NCBI GenBank assembly: GCA_017303555.1
Contig: JAFLCN010000001.1
Span: 372,001 to 436,000, forward strand
DNA length: 64,000 nucleotides
Source of the DNA: Planctomycetota bacterium
GTDB taxonomy: Bacteria; Planctomycetota; Phycisphaerae; Phycisphaerales; UBA1924
Direction of reading: 5' to 3'
The translations under genes were made by a program, and so were the position numbers. The stretch's first letter is position 1. Each line of letters starts with the position of its first letter. The notes beneath the pieces were generated by a model. That model was not told where the DNA came from, searched no databases, and was given only the letters and a program-made list of their open reading frames with translations. Below, in pieces: positions 46,425 to 55,026 of the stretch.

Positions 46425-46736
46425 ATGTCCGAGCAAGCCGTCGCCACTCCTCCCGATCAGTCCGCCAATTCGGGCGCGTTTATCAAAGCGTTTTTGCCGG
46501 GCCTGATCATCGGCCTGGTGCTGGGTGGTTTGGCCGGGGCGTTCTTTGGCGGATTCGCAGCAGACAGCGGCGGACCTGCCGCGGCGATCGAGCGATCGAA
46601 AGCTGAAGCGTTGCGGTCCGCACCGCCGGGAGTGACTCCCCCGCCGGCACCGGCGACTGCGGAACCGGCAAAGCCGGAAGAAAAAGCGCCCGAAGCGGGA
46701 AGCGCGCCCGCGAAGCCGGAAGAAAAGCCGCACTGA
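46425..46736 (+). CDS. Small glycine-zipper membrane protein
   Basis: A 103-residue protein with one Gly-rich helix (residues 22-46, LPGLIIGLVLGGLAGAFFGG) and a long Ala/Pro/Glu/Lys tail with repeated KPEEK motifs. The tail is acidic-basic mixed and probably disordered. No known family. TTGGAG seven nt before the ATG supports the start. Confidence 0.7.
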   Translation: MSEQAVATPPDQSANSGAFIKAFLPGLIIGLVLGGLAGAFFGGFAADSGGPAAAIERSKAEALRSAPPGVTPPPAPATAEPAKPEEKAPEAGSAPAKPEEKPH

Positions 46737-46753
46737 ACCCGGATCGGGTTTGC

Positions 46754-46847
46754 GGGCACCGACGTGCGGTTGAGATGGAGCCCTGCCAGCCCTGGCGGAG
46801 GGAAGCAAGCCTGCGACCGAAGAAGGTTTGATCGAACCCGCACGCCC
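46754..46847 (+). ncRNA. ffs: Candidate small SRP RNA (4.5S-like)
   Basis: The 132-nt gap between two convergent genes folds as a long hairpin: GGGC (46754-46757) with GCCC (46844-46847), CGTGCGG (46763-46769) with CCGCACG (46838-46844), and a tip of CCCT / AGGG (46790-46793 / 46799-46802). Around the tip stand CCAG on the left side and GGAAGCAAGC on the right side, which resemble the conserved CAG...GGAAGCA loop of domain IV of bacterial SRP RNA. The apical GGAA tetraloop is not canonical (GGCGG here), so the call is uncertain. Confidence 0.5.
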
Positions 46848-46868
46848 TCGGCGCGAGGAATTGTCGCG

Positions 46869-47615
46869 TCAGGGCGGCGGCATCTCGATGAGCGTGACCG
46901 TTGAGGTTTTGCGAGAGAGGTTGAGCAGGCCGAACCGGACGGAGCGGTCTTGGACTTCGCGGACGATGCCGCGGCCGGGCACGATATCGAGCGTGGCGGT
47001 GCGCTCGACGGTTGTGAAATCGAACTTGGCGATCATCTGAGATTCAACAACGGTGACATCGCCCTTCTGGCGGACGATTCTGGTGGTCTGGGTCGCGGTG
47101 CCGCGGGATTTGGTGGCGGCATCGGAAGCACCGTCGCGCATGGTGACGTCGGAGGTGCTGACGCAAGCCTTTTCGCTGGAAAGGGTGGCGGGCATAAGCA
47201 CGAGAGCGGGGTCGAAGGTGAGGATCTTGTTCTCGGCGACCATGTGCAGTTCGGCCAGGAAGATGGAGCCGTCGGCGCCGCGTTCGAGGAAGGTCTGACG
47301 GACCAGGCCGCCCCGGAGCGTGCCGTCGGGTGAGTCGAACTCGTCGATGACCCAGCGATTGGGAGAATCCCCGTCGGCCCGTGCCTCGCGTCGGATGACG
47401 CGTTTGCCCTCGGAATACGTCTTCTTCCAGGGCGCGGGCTTGTAGATGACGTCGGCGGCGATCGTGGCCGGACCGGCCTGGCCGGTCGCGCTCTGCGATT
47501 CCGAACCCGGGGTCGAGTCGGAGCCGGTGGCGCAACCGACAAGGCACGAAACACCGCACGCCCCGAGGAGGACCGAAGCCGCGAAGATCGATCGAACGGT
47601 TGGGTTGGTGTTCAC
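46869..47615 (-). CDS. Putative lipoprotein of unknown function
   Basis: A 248-residue predicted lipoprotein (lipobox CLVGC-ATG). After a Ser/Gly-rich spacer comes a beta-rich domain with VIYKPAPWKKTYSEGKRVIRRE, VDEFDSPDGTL-like strands and a C-terminal TSTVTLIEMPPP. No family was recognised. GTG 47615 is chosen; an ATG at 47642 would add nine residues but would overlap the start codon of the divergent gene by two nt. It converges with the candidate SRP RNA. Confidence 0.65.
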   Translation of the reverse strand: MNTNPTVRSIFAASVLLGACGVSCLVGCATGSDSTPGSESQSATGQAGPATIAADVIYKPAPWKKTYSEGKRVIRREARADGDSPNRWVIDEFDSPDGTLRGGLVRQTFLERGADGSIFLAELHMVAENKILTFDPALVLMPATLSSEKACVSTSDVTMRDGASDAATKSRGTATQTTRIVRQKGDVTVVESQMIAKFDFTTVERTATLDIVPGRGIVREVQDRSVRFGLLNLSRKTSTVTLIEMPPP

Positions 47616-47633
47616 GCGAAGCAAACTTATACT
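47605..47633 (+). promoter_or_regulatory. Promoter of the HEAT-repeat lipoprotein gene
   Basis: TTGGTG (47605-47610), 17-nt spacer, TATACT (47628-47633), followed after seven nt by the ATG at 47641, with no Shine-Dalgarno in between. This fits a leaderless mRNA. The same AT-rich box reads TATAAG on the other strand (47631-47626), toward the divergent lipoprotein gene. Confidence 0.5.
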
Positions 47634-47640
47634 CCCGCCC

Positions 47641-48597
47641 ATGCCCGCGTCGCCACGCACCCCGAAGTTCAACTCCGCCCGAGGTGGCATGTGTCTCGGG
47701 CTTCTCCTGAGCGCGGCAAACTTGGGCGGGTGCGATGTCTTCGATGATGCGAGGCCGGGCGCCACGAGCATTTTCGACGTGTTCGCGCAGCCGACGCCCA
47801 GCGAAGCGGTGCAGCTTGCGATCGATCCGTATAACGCGGACAACCGGTACCGCGGGACGATGCTCTTGAGCAACGCGTACTTCGCGGGCCAGCCTGTGTA
47901 CCTGGAGTTGTTCGAGGATCGGGCACAGGATTCGGACGCGACGGTGCGCATCGCCGGGACGAGAGCGCTCGCCAACCACGGGAGCAGCAAGAACGTTCCC
48001 ATCCTGGTGAAGAACCTGAAGGACAAGGACTCGCTTGTTCGGCTGGAAGCGGCGCGCGGGCTTCAGCGTCTGCACAGCCAGGAAGCGATCGAACCCCTGA
48101 TGGATGCGAGCCGCGATCCGGATTCGGTGCGCAACGACGAGGGCAGCGAAGAGAACGCGGATATCCGAACGGCGGCGGCGACCGCGCTCGGACAATACCC
48201 GAGCACCGATGTGGTGCAGCACCTCATCACCATTCTCACCGACTCGCAGCTTTCCGTGAACGAAGCGGCGCTCTCATCCCTCCGCACGATGACCGGCCAG
48301 GACTTCGGCTTTGATCGGCGGGAATGGTTGAAGTGGTACGACCAGACCAAGACGCCGTTCGTGGCCGGAACGCCGTTCATCTACCCGGTGTTCCAGCGAC
48401 GCAAGAAGTTCATCGAGTATCTGCCCTTCGTCTCGCCCCCGCCCAACGAGATCGCGGCAACCCCGGCCGGTATGCCCCCGATCGCGGGCGGAACGCTGGT
48501 GCCGCTGTCCGACATCAATCCGCCGGCCAAGCCGGCTCCGGCCCGGAACTCGGGCACTCCGACCACCGAGCCGCCACCTTCCACGCCCGGAAACTGA
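47641..48597 (+). CDS. HEAT-repeat lipoprotein
   Basis: A 318-residue protein with a basic n-region, hydrophobic core and lipobox NLGGC-DVF. The middle has HEAT/PBS-lyase-like repeats: DATVRIAGTRALANHGS, DSLVRLEAARGLQRLHS, DIRTAAATALGQYPS and QLSVNEAALSSLRTMTG. The C-terminus is Pro-rich. It probably acts as a protein-binding scaffold at a membrane; partners are unknown. The start at 47641 gives a normal lipoprotein signal; Met at 47689 would lack the basic n-region. Confidence 0.8.
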   Translation: MPASPRTPKFNSARGGMCLGLLLSAANLGGCDVFDDARPGATSIFDVFAQPTPSEAVQLAIDPYNADNRYRGTMLLSNAYFAGQPVYLELFEDRAQDSDATVRIAGTRALANHGSSKNVPILVKNLKDKDSLVRLEAARGLQRLHSQEAIEPLMDASRDPDSVRNDEGSEENADIRTAAATALGQYPSTDVVQHLITILTDSQLSVNEAALSSLRTMTGQDFGFDRREWLKWYDQTKTPFVAGTPFIYPVFQRRKKFIEYLPFVSPPPNEIAATPAGMPPIAGGTLVPLSDINPPAKPAPARNSGTPTTEPPPSTPGN

Positions 48598-48650
48598 GAG
48601 AACTGAAAGCGGACGTTCGCGCGGGGGAGGCGGCCTGCCGATATCCCGGT

Positions 48651-49604
48651 GTGCGGAAATTGATTGCGAGTCCATCCGGCTGGTTGCTGACCGAATCGCC
48701 CGATCCGGTCGCGCGCGCGGGCGAGGCGGTCGTGCGAGTCACCCGCGCGCTCATCGATCCGCAGTGGGCAACGGGCGCACGCGCGAGCGGCGTTTCGCCG
48801 GGGCGGGAATTTGTCGGCACGGTTGTGAGCACGGGGCCCGGCGGGCTCGAGGGCCGGCGCGTGATGGCATCGGCGTCGATCGCGTGCTCGGAGTGCGATC
48901 TGTGCCGCGCTGGGCTTTCGGTGCACTGCCGGAATCGTTCCGAATTGGGCGTCGCTCGCGACGGGGCGATGGCCGAGCGGGTGGCTTTGCCCGCGACGGC
49001 GCTGCACGAGATCCCCAAGGGGCTCGATGACGATCGCGCGTGCTTTGCTTCGGCGCTCGGGCGTGCGCTGCACGCGGCGGACTTTGTCCGGCTCGAAGGC
49101 AAGCCCTATGTGACGATCGTGGGCGACGATGCGGTTGCGCTGCTGTCGGCGCAGGTGATGACGCAGCGGAACGCCTCGGTCCGCGTGCTGGGCAGGGAAG
49201 AGACGCGCTTCGGCCTGTGCGAGAAATGGGGCGTCAAGCACCGGCACATCGACCAGGTGGGCCGGAGAGCGGACCAGGACGTTGTGTTCGTGTGTTCGGA
49301 TGCGCCGGGCGATCTGGAAATCGCGCTCCGGCTAGCACGGCCGCGAGCGACCGTGCTTCTGGTCGCGCCGCAATCGCGGAGCCTCGAGAAGGATCACTCG
49401 GCTATTCAGGTGTTGCATGCGAGCGAGATTGCGCTGATCGGCTCGCGGGGCGAACGACTGGCCGAGGCGCTCCGGTTGCTGGCGACGGACGGGGTGGACG
49501 TGCGGAGCCTGTTGACCGCCCGGTACCGGTTCTCGCAGTATGCGGACGCGTTTGCGCGTGCGGCGCGGCCGGACACGCTCCGAGTGCTGCTCGAAGCCGC
49601 CTAG
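48651..49604 (+). CDS. MDR superfamily protein with degenerate alcohol-dehydrogenase site
   Basis: A 317-residue medium-chain dehydrogenase/reductase-like protein. The structural-zinc lobe CSECDLCRAGLSVHC is complete. The catalytic zinc site is not: the usual GHE block reads GREFVG, and no Cys stands where the first zinc ligand is expected (ALIDPQWATG). The dinucleotide loop VGDDAVALLSA is also far from GxGxxG. It therefore may be a non-classical or inactive member. GTG 48651 begins at the conserved first strand; the upstream GGGGAGG is too far for certainty. Confidence 0.72.
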   Translation: MRKLIASPSGWLLTESPDPVARAGEAVVRVTRALIDPQWATGARASGVSPGREFVGTVVSTGPGGLEGRRVMASASIACSECDLCRAGLSVHCRNRSELGVARDGAMAERVALPATALHEIPKGLDDDRACFASALGRALHAADFVRLEGKPYVTIVGDDAVALLSAQVMTQRNASVRVLGREETRFGLCEKWGVKHRHIDQVGRRADQDVVFVCSDAPGDLEIALRLARPRATVLLVAPQSRSLEKDHSAIQVLHASEIALIGSRGERLAEALRLLATDGVDVRSLLTARYRFSQYADAFARAARPDTLRVLLEAA

Positions 49605-49646
49605 CCCCTCGGGAAACACGGCCCGGGGGAATCCCAAGAATGATGC

Positions 49647-50165
49647 GTGCTCTGGTTTGCCGTCATCTCGCTGATTGTCTCGGGGCTCTTGGGCTTCGTG
49701 CTGTCGTTGCTGACCTTGCCGGGGATCTGGCTGCCGGTCTTGGTCGCGCTTGGCTTTCAGTGGTTTGTGCCGGGGATGTTTCCGTGGTGGGTGATCGGGG
49801 TGGCCGCGGGTTTGGGTGTGCTTGCGGAGTTGCTGGAACTTGTCGCGTCGGCGGCCGGCTCGACGAAAGCGGGCGGGACGAAGCGCGCCGCGGCAGGGGC
49901 GATTCTGGGGACGGTCGCGGGTGCGATTGTCGGCTCGATGATTCTGCTGTTTCCGATCGGAACGATCGCGGGCGCGGTGGTTGGCGCCGGGATTGGCGCG
50001 AGCCTGCTGGATCGCTCGCGTGAAAATCGGACGTGGGTGCAATCGGCCAACGTGGGCGCGGGGGCGGCAGCAGCGCGTGGCGTGGCGATCGTGCTGAAGG
50101 GTGTTTTCGGCGCCCTGATCGCGTTGGTGCTCGTTGCGGGGGCATTGGTACAGGCATACGCCTGA
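49647..50165 (+). CDS. DUF456 family membrane protein
   Basis: A 172-residue membrane protein. It has the two opening helices (LIVSGLLGFVLSLLTLPGIWLP), the charged stretch ELLELVASAAGSTKAGGTKRAAAGAILG with the Gly-zipper helix, and a Gly/Ala-rich closing region, matching DUF456. Starts at GTG 49647; no clear Shine-Dalgarno. Function unknown. The gap of 187 nt to phoH has a promoter candidate. Confidence 0.82.
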   Translation: MLWFAVISLIVSGLLGFVLSLLTLPGIWLPVLVALGFQWFVPGMFPWWVIGVAAGLGVLAELLELVASAAGSTKAGGTKRAAAGAILGTVAGAIVGSMILLFPIGTIAGAVVGAGIGASLLDRSRENRTWVQSANVGAGAAAARGVAIVLKGVFGALIALVLVAGALVQAYA

Positions 50166-50226
50166 CCGGGGCGCGGGTGGAACCGATCCAAACCGAGTAT
50201 TTGCGAGAACTTTGCTTCTGAGGACT

Positions 50227-50255
50227 TTCGCAAGGGCCGATCCTTTGGGTATGCT
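50227..50255 (+). promoter_or_regulatory. Possible promoter of phoH-like gene
   Basis: TTCGCA (50227-50232), 17-nt spacer, TATGCT (50250-50255); four matches of six in both boxes. The ATG is about 98 nt downstream. Confidence 0.35.
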
Positions 50256-50352
50256 GCGTCCGTACAGAAAGGGCCGGAGAGCGACGGAGCCGCTCGGACC
50301 GGCGACGGGAGGCAGGGCGAGAAACCCGGTTTCTCGCACGACGGAGAGGTCG

Positions 50353-51993
50353 ATGTCGAAGTCGCTCAGCGTGGCCAAGGACTTGGCCGAAGTTTCGAAC
50401 GCGGTCGTCGCCCGTGAAACCGAACGGGTTGCGGACAGGGGAACACGAAAGAGCGTGCCCAGCAAGCAAGGCGAAAAGATCACGGAAAAGCAGGCCGAGG
50501 GCTCCCCTGTGAACGGGGGCGGATCGGAACCGACCAAGCGGACGAAGAAATCGCCGGTGGAGCATTCCGCCGTGGGCGTGAAGCACTTCGTGCTGGATAC
50601 GAACATCCTGCTGCATAACCCGAGCGCGTTGTTTGTGTTCCAGGAGAACCACGTCATCATCCCGTTCGCGGTCATCAGCGAGCTGGACAAGATGAAGCGG
50701 AAAGAGGACGACCTGGGCCGGAACGCGCGTGAGTGCATCCGGTATCTGGATCGCCTGCGGAGCGTGGGGCGGCTGATCGAAGGCGTGAACTGGGGCGAGC
50801 TTGCGCCGCAGGCGCGGGCCGGGGCGTCGGTGGGTGTAAACGGCGAGACGGGCACCATCCGGATCGATGTGACGGACCATGCGCGTCCGGAGGCGATCAA
50901 AGAGGACATGCCGGACAACCGCATCATCGCGGCGGCGTTGACTCTTCACAAGCAGGGCATGCGGACGGTCTTTGTCTCGAAGGACCTGGCGGCACGCATC
51001 AAGGCCGACAGCCTGGGGATCAAAACGGAGGACTTTGAGAATCAGAAAGTGGATGCGGACCGGCTGTACACCGGATTCGTGACGGCGGAGGTCGAGGGCG
51101 GGCTGATCGATGAACTGTACAAGGACCGGCTGCTGGAAATGCAGCGGCTGGCGCCGCACCTCATCGGGGTCGATGACCTCGGGAACGAATACCAGCGCGA
51201 CCTGATGGCGAACCAGTTCGTCGTGCTGAAGGACGAGGCGGACGAGAACCACACCGGGCTGGGACGCCGGCTGGGCGAGACCGACCACGTGATCCCGGTG
51301 ACGGGGCCGCGCAAGCCGGTTTTCGGGATCATGGCGCGCAACGTGCAGCAGACGATGGCGCTCGACCTTTTGCTCGATGAAGAGGTTCGGCTGGTGACGC
51401 TCTTCGGCAGCGCGGGCACGGGCAAGACGCTGCTCGCGCTCGCGGCGGGCATGTCGAAAGTGTTCAATGAAGAGCGGTACGAGAAGCTGCTGGTGGCGCG
51501 TCCGATCATGCCGATGGGCCGCGACATTGGTTATCTGCCCGGCGACAAGGACGAGAAGCTCGGCGCGTGGATGCAGCCGATCTTCGACAACCTGTCGTAC
51601 CTGCTCAGCACGCGCGGCGCGACGATACACCAGAACGCCGAGAGCCACTCGAGCGAGCAGCGGATCCAGAAGCTGATGGCCGATGGCAAGCTCGTGCTGG
51701 AGCCTCTGACGTACATCCGCGGGCGATCCATCCCGCATCAGTTCATGATCGTGGACGAGGCGCAGAACCTGACGCCTCACGAAGTGAAGACGATCGTGAG
51801 CCGCGTGGGCGAAGGCACCAAGCTCATTCTCACCGGCGACATCGGGCAGATCGACAATCCGTACCTGGATCAGTCGTCGAACGGCCTGTCGTACACGGCG
51901 GAGAAGATGAAGGGACTGGGGCTCTTCGGGCACGTCGTCTTGAACAAGAGCGAGCGGAGCGAGCTGGCGAGCCTGGCGGCGGCGCGGCTGTAA
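50353..51993 (+). CDS. PIN-PhoH fusion ATPase/ribonuclease-type protein
   Basis: A 546-residue protein of the PhoH2 (YlaK/PhoH-like) group, which joins a PIN-type ribonuclease domain to a PhoH ATPase with RNA helicase activity in characterised members. A Lys/Glu/Ser-rich N-terminus precedes the PIN domain (HFVLDTNILLHNP, IPFAVISELDKMKR, DNRIIAAALTL), then the PhoH part with Walker A GSAGTGKTLLA from residue 352, VARPIMPMGRDIGYLPG and Walker B FMIVDEAQNLTP (Asp468, Glu469). The ATG has GGAGAGG three to nine nt upstream. No VapB-like antitoxin gene precedes it. Confidence 0.93.
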   Translation: MSKSLSVAKDLAEVSNAVVARETERVADRGTRKSVPSKQGEKITEKQAEGSPVNGGGSEPTKRTKKSPVEHSAVGVKHFVLDTNILLHNPSALFVFQENHVIIPFAVISELDKMKRKEDDLGRNARECIRYLDRLRSVGRLIEGVNWGELAPQARAGASVGVNGETGTIRIDVTDHARPEAIKEDMPDNRIIAAALTLHKQGMRTVFVSKDLAARIKADSLGIKTEDFENQKVDADRLYTGFVTAEVEGGLIDELYKDRLLEMQRLAPHLIGVDDLGNEYQRDLMANQFVVLKDEADENHTGLGRRLGETDHVIPVTGPRKPVFGIMARNVQQTMALDLLLDEEVRLVTLFGSAGTGKTLLALAAGMSKVFNEERYEKLLVARPIMPMGRDIGYLPGDKDEKLGAWMQPIFDNLSYLLSTRGATIHQNAESHSSEQRIQKLMADGKLVLEPLTYIRGRSIPHQFMIVDEAQNLTPHEVKTIVSRVGEGTKLILTGDIGQIDNPYLDQSSNGLSYTAEKMKGLGLFGHVVLNKSERSELASLAAARL

Positions 51994-52299
51994 ATCCGAG
52001 CACGCATCCGATCCGCATGAGCGTTTTGTCATCGGAGATGCGAACCGGAAGCGAACGAGTGCGCTCCGGATGTGCGACGGCTTCGGAACGTGCCCTCCGG
52101 AGTCGCACCGATTTTCCAATTCTGGGGACGCGCGAGGCCCGCGCCGGCTTCGGAAAGGGCGGGGTGAAAAAGATCTTTGCGGCTGTGGAAGGACTTCCAC
52201 GCTAACTCTTGCGTTCCACAAATCTGTGGATAGCCTTGATTGGGAAAAGGGGTGCTTGGACCCGCGGAGGCGGGTTGTCTGGAGGGGCGGTTGGTCAGC
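51994..52299. other. Intergenic region without genes
   Basis: 306 nt between phoH-like and the dockerin-anchored protein gene. It holds a small palindrome CCACA-AATC-TGTGG (52216-52229) and a hairpin ACCCGC-GGAG-GCGGGT (52260-52275) followed by TGTCT, which may be a weak terminator for the upstream gene. GGAGGGG at 52281 may serve the downstream gene. No RNA or coding sequence was recognised. Confidence 0.4.
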
Positions 52300-53307
52300 A
52301 TGCGGGCGATTTCGCGCTCGGTCTGCGGCGTGTGTGCCGCGGGGATGCTTGCGCTGCCGGCTTTGGGCGGCGTGACGTTCCGCGTGACCGTGAATGATCC
52401 GGAAGGGCTGTTGACGGGAACGGAGACTGCGATCGCGAGCAGTGTGGTCGGAGCCGGGTCGCTGTGGTCGAGGCGGCTGATGGGTGAGACGGAGTTGTGG
52501 GTGGAAGTGCGCCCGGCAGTGGAGATCGACACGATCGACTGCCGCTCATTTACGTGGTCGTATTTCGAGACACTGGAGGGCGCGATCGATGTTTTCGAGC
52601 CGGGCGCTTCGGTGCACGTGCGGAACGGGTTTCCGGCGTCGTCATTCGATCCGGACATCATTCTGGAGATCAACCCGGAGCATGCGGCGCTGGACTTGTG
52701 GTTCGACCCGGACCCGGCGGCCCGAACGGAACCGGTGGATCCGGAACGAATCGATGCCGTGTCGGAGTTTGCACGCGGGCTCGGGAGGGCGTTCGGGTTT
52801 GACGGATGGATGAACGGGACGGACGGGACGTTCGCGGGGACGGAGCGCTCCACCTTTGATCGGCACGTGGATTTCAGCGGGACGGAGTTCTTCTTTGAGG
52901 GCGTGAACGCGATGGGCGTGTACGCGGGGCCCGTGCCGATGACGTTCGGCGTTCCGTTCCGCCTCGGCAACGAACCGCCGGCGCAGGGGGCCGATCTGCT
53001 CGACGACCTGATGTCGGGAAGAGAGCTGGAAGCGGGAAGGCGGTATGACGTTTCGGATCTCGACTTTGCGATCCTGCGGGACGCGCGGGTGCCGATCGTG
53101 CTGCCGTGCCCGTGCGACCTGACCGGCGACGGCTTTGTGGATGATGCGGACTTCTCGTATTTCACTCTGGCGTACGACCTGTTTGATTGCGCGGACGCGG
53201 CCATGCCCGCGGGCTGCCCGGCCGACTTCAACAGGGACGCCCTGATTGACGATGCCGATTACATCATCTTCGTTGACGGCTACGGCGAATTTCTGTGTCC
53301 GTACTGA
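52300..53307 (+). CDS. Exported metalloprotease-like protein with lost zinc site and dockerin-like anchor
   Basis: A 335-residue secreted protein: signal peptide (to about ALG-GVT), a beta-rich region with VFEPGASVHVRNGF, then AVSEFARGLGRAFGFDGWMNGTDG. In related planctomycete exported metalloproteases this position has HExGHxxGF; here both His are Arg (Arg159, Arg163) and Glu is Gly, so no zinc can be held. FGVPFRLGNEPPA follows. The C-terminus has two Asp-rich units (CDLTGDGFVDDADFSYF and ADFNRDALIDDADYIIF) of the GC-type dockerin anchor. Relationship to the metalloproteases is an inference from motif order. Confidence 0.72.
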   Translation: MRAISRSVCGVCAAGMLALPALGGVTFRVTVNDPEGLLTGTETAIASSVVGAGSLWSRRLMGETELWVEVRPAVEIDTIDCRSFTWSYFETLEGAIDVFEPGASVHVRNGFPASSFDPDIILEINPEHAALDLWFDPDPAARTEPVDPERIDAVSEFARGLGRAFGFDGWMNGTDGTFAGTERSTFDRHVDFSGTEFFFEGVNAMGVYAGPVPMTFGVPFRLGNEPPAQGADLLDDLMSGRELEAGRRYDVSDLDFAILRDARVPIVLPCPCDLTGDGFVDDADFSYFTLAYDLFDCADAAMPAGCPADFNRDALIDDADYIIFVDGYGEFLCPY

Positions 53308-53354
53308 TCCGCGGCAGATCGGGCCCGCCGGCGACCGACGCGCGGGCGTGAAAA

Positions 53355-53360
53355 TACAAT
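53355..53360 (+). promoter_or_regulatory. -10 box before uvrC
   Basis: TACAAT five nt before the GTG at 53366, without a Shine-Dalgarno in the gap. Suggests a leaderless uvrC mRNA. The -35 region is not clear. Confidence 0.4.
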
Positions 53361-53365
53361 CGCGG

Positions 53366-54757
53366 GTGAGCGATTCGAGCGATCCATCCCTGCCGGAGCC
53401 GGGCGCGCCACGCGAGGAGCGCATGGCGGCGCTGCTGATCAAGGCGAGGGGCCTGCCCCGAGTGCCCGGCGTCTACCTGATGAAGGATCAGAAGGGCGCG
53501 GTGATCTACGTCGGGAAGGCGGCGAACCTGCCCGATCGCGTGAGCAGCTACTTTGTTCCCTCTGCGGATCTCGGGTTCAAGAAGGATCCGATGCTCGATC
53601 GGGTCTGCGACTTCGACACGCTCGAGTGCGAGGGCGAGTGGGAAGCGCTGCTCACAGAGAACCGGTTGATCAAGGACCTGAAGCCCCGGTTCAATGTGCG
53701 GCTGGTGGATGACAAGACGTTTCCGTATCTTGTGGTGACGCAGCGGGAGGATTTTCCGCGGGTGTTTGTGACGCGGAATCCGAGCGATCCGGAGTTGAAG
53801 GGCGCGAAGATCTTCGGGCCGTTTACCAATGCGGGTGCGCTGCGTGATGCGATCCAGATCTTGCAGCGGGTGTTCAAGTTTCGGACGTGCAAATTGGACA
53901 TCATCGAGAGCGACGAGAAGAACAAGTACTTCAGGCCGTGCTTGCTGCACGCGATTAACCAGTGCACGGCGCCGTGTGCCGCGAAGATCGGCAAGGAGGC
54001 GTACGGGGCGGATGTGGAACGCTTTGTGCGGTTCCTGGGCACGAAGCGGAGCGTGATGCTGCGGGAGATGGAAAGCGAGATGCAGCAGGCGGCGGCGGAG
54101 ACGCGGTTCGAGCGAGCGGCGGTGCTGCGGGATCAGATCAAGGCGATTCAGAAACTGGATGAGCGGGCGAGCAAGAGCGACGGGTGGCAGCCGGAGACGG
54201 AGATTTCATATCTCGATCCGGAGAAGGCGCTCGCGAGCCTGCAGCGCACGCTGAAGATGGAAGACTCGATCCGGTGCGTCGAGGCGATCGATATCGCGCA
54301 CCTGATGGGCGGCGAGACGGTGGGGAGCAAGGTGTGCTTTGTGGATGGAAGGCCGTTCAAGAACGAGTACCGGCGGTACAAGATCGCGACGGTCAACAAC
54401 CTTGCCGGGGGCGGAACAAACGATGATTACAGCAGCATCCGCGAGGTCGTGAGCCGGCGGTATCGCGAAGCGGGCGGCGGGCACGAGCTGTATCCGGATG
54501 TCATCCTGATCGACGGCGGGCTCGGGCAGTTGCACGCGGCGCTCGAGGCGTTTGATCAGTTGGATGTGAAGCCGCCGATGGTGATCAGCCTTGCCAAGAA
54601 GGAGGAATTGATCTACATCCAGCGGGAGAGCGAGCCGGTGCGGCTGGGGCGTGAGAACCCGGGGCTGCGGCTGTGCCAGGCAATCCGCGATGAGGCGCAC
54701 CGCTTTGCGCAGAGCTATCACCACATCCTGCGGCGGAAGAAGACGCTGGAGGAGTGA
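53366..54757 (+). CDS. uvrC: Excinuclease ABC subunit C, short form
   Basis: Makes both incisions around bulky DNA lesions with UvrAB. The N-terminal GIY-YIG nuclease starts at VPGVYLMKDQKGAVIYVGKA; a UVR segment lies in MESEMQQAAAETRFERAAVLRDQI; the RNase H-like second nuclease has VEAIDIAHLMGGETV, VILIDGGLGQL and RDEAHRFAQSYHH. The protein stops right there with KKTLEE: the C-terminal helix-hairpin-helix pair of standard UvrC (about 600 residues) is missing, leaving 463. GTG 53366 is favoured by the -10 box; ATG 53423 with a close GAGGAG is the alternative and begins 19 residues later. Confidence 0.93.
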   Translation: MSDSSDPSLPEPGAPREERMAALLIKARGLPRVPGVYLMKDQKGAVIYVGKAANLPDRVSSYFVPSADLGFKKDPMLDRVCDFDTLECEGEWEALLTENRLIKDLKPRFNVRLVDDKTFPYLVVTQREDFPRVFVTRNPSDPELKGAKIFGPFTNAGALRDAIQILQRVFKFRTCKLDIIESDEKNKYFRPCLLHAINQCTAPCAAKIGKEAYGADVERFVRFLGTKRSVMLREMESEMQQAAAETRFERAAVLRDQIKAIQKLDERASKSDGWQPETEISYLDPEKALASLQRTLKMEDSIRCVEAIDIAHLMGGETVGSKVCFVDGRPFKNEYRRYKIATVNNLAGGGTNDDYSSIREVVSRRYREAGGGHELYPDVILIDGGLGQLHAALEAFDQLDVKPPMVISLAKKEELIYIQRESEPVRLGRENPGLRLCQAIRDEAHRFAQSYHHILRRKKTLEE

Positions 54758-54763
54758 AGAGTT

Positions 54764-55019
<256 letters not shown>

Positions 55020-55026
55020 TCGCTCC

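Noticed and set aside
46139..46736. Toxin-antitoxin pair from the two adjacent small genes
   Set aside because: The second product is a glycine-zipper membrane protein with a disordered tail and the first has no toxin or antitoxin motif; spacing alone is not enough.
50353..51993. VapBC-type toxin because of the PIN domain
   Set aside because: The PIN domain is fused to a PhoH ATPase of a known housekeeping-type family and no antitoxin gene precedes it.
52216..52230. DnaA-box-like TGTGGATAG next to CCACA
   Set aside because: Only one copy with one mismatch, no dnaA/dnaN genes and no AT-rich element, so not an origin; kept as a small palindrome only.
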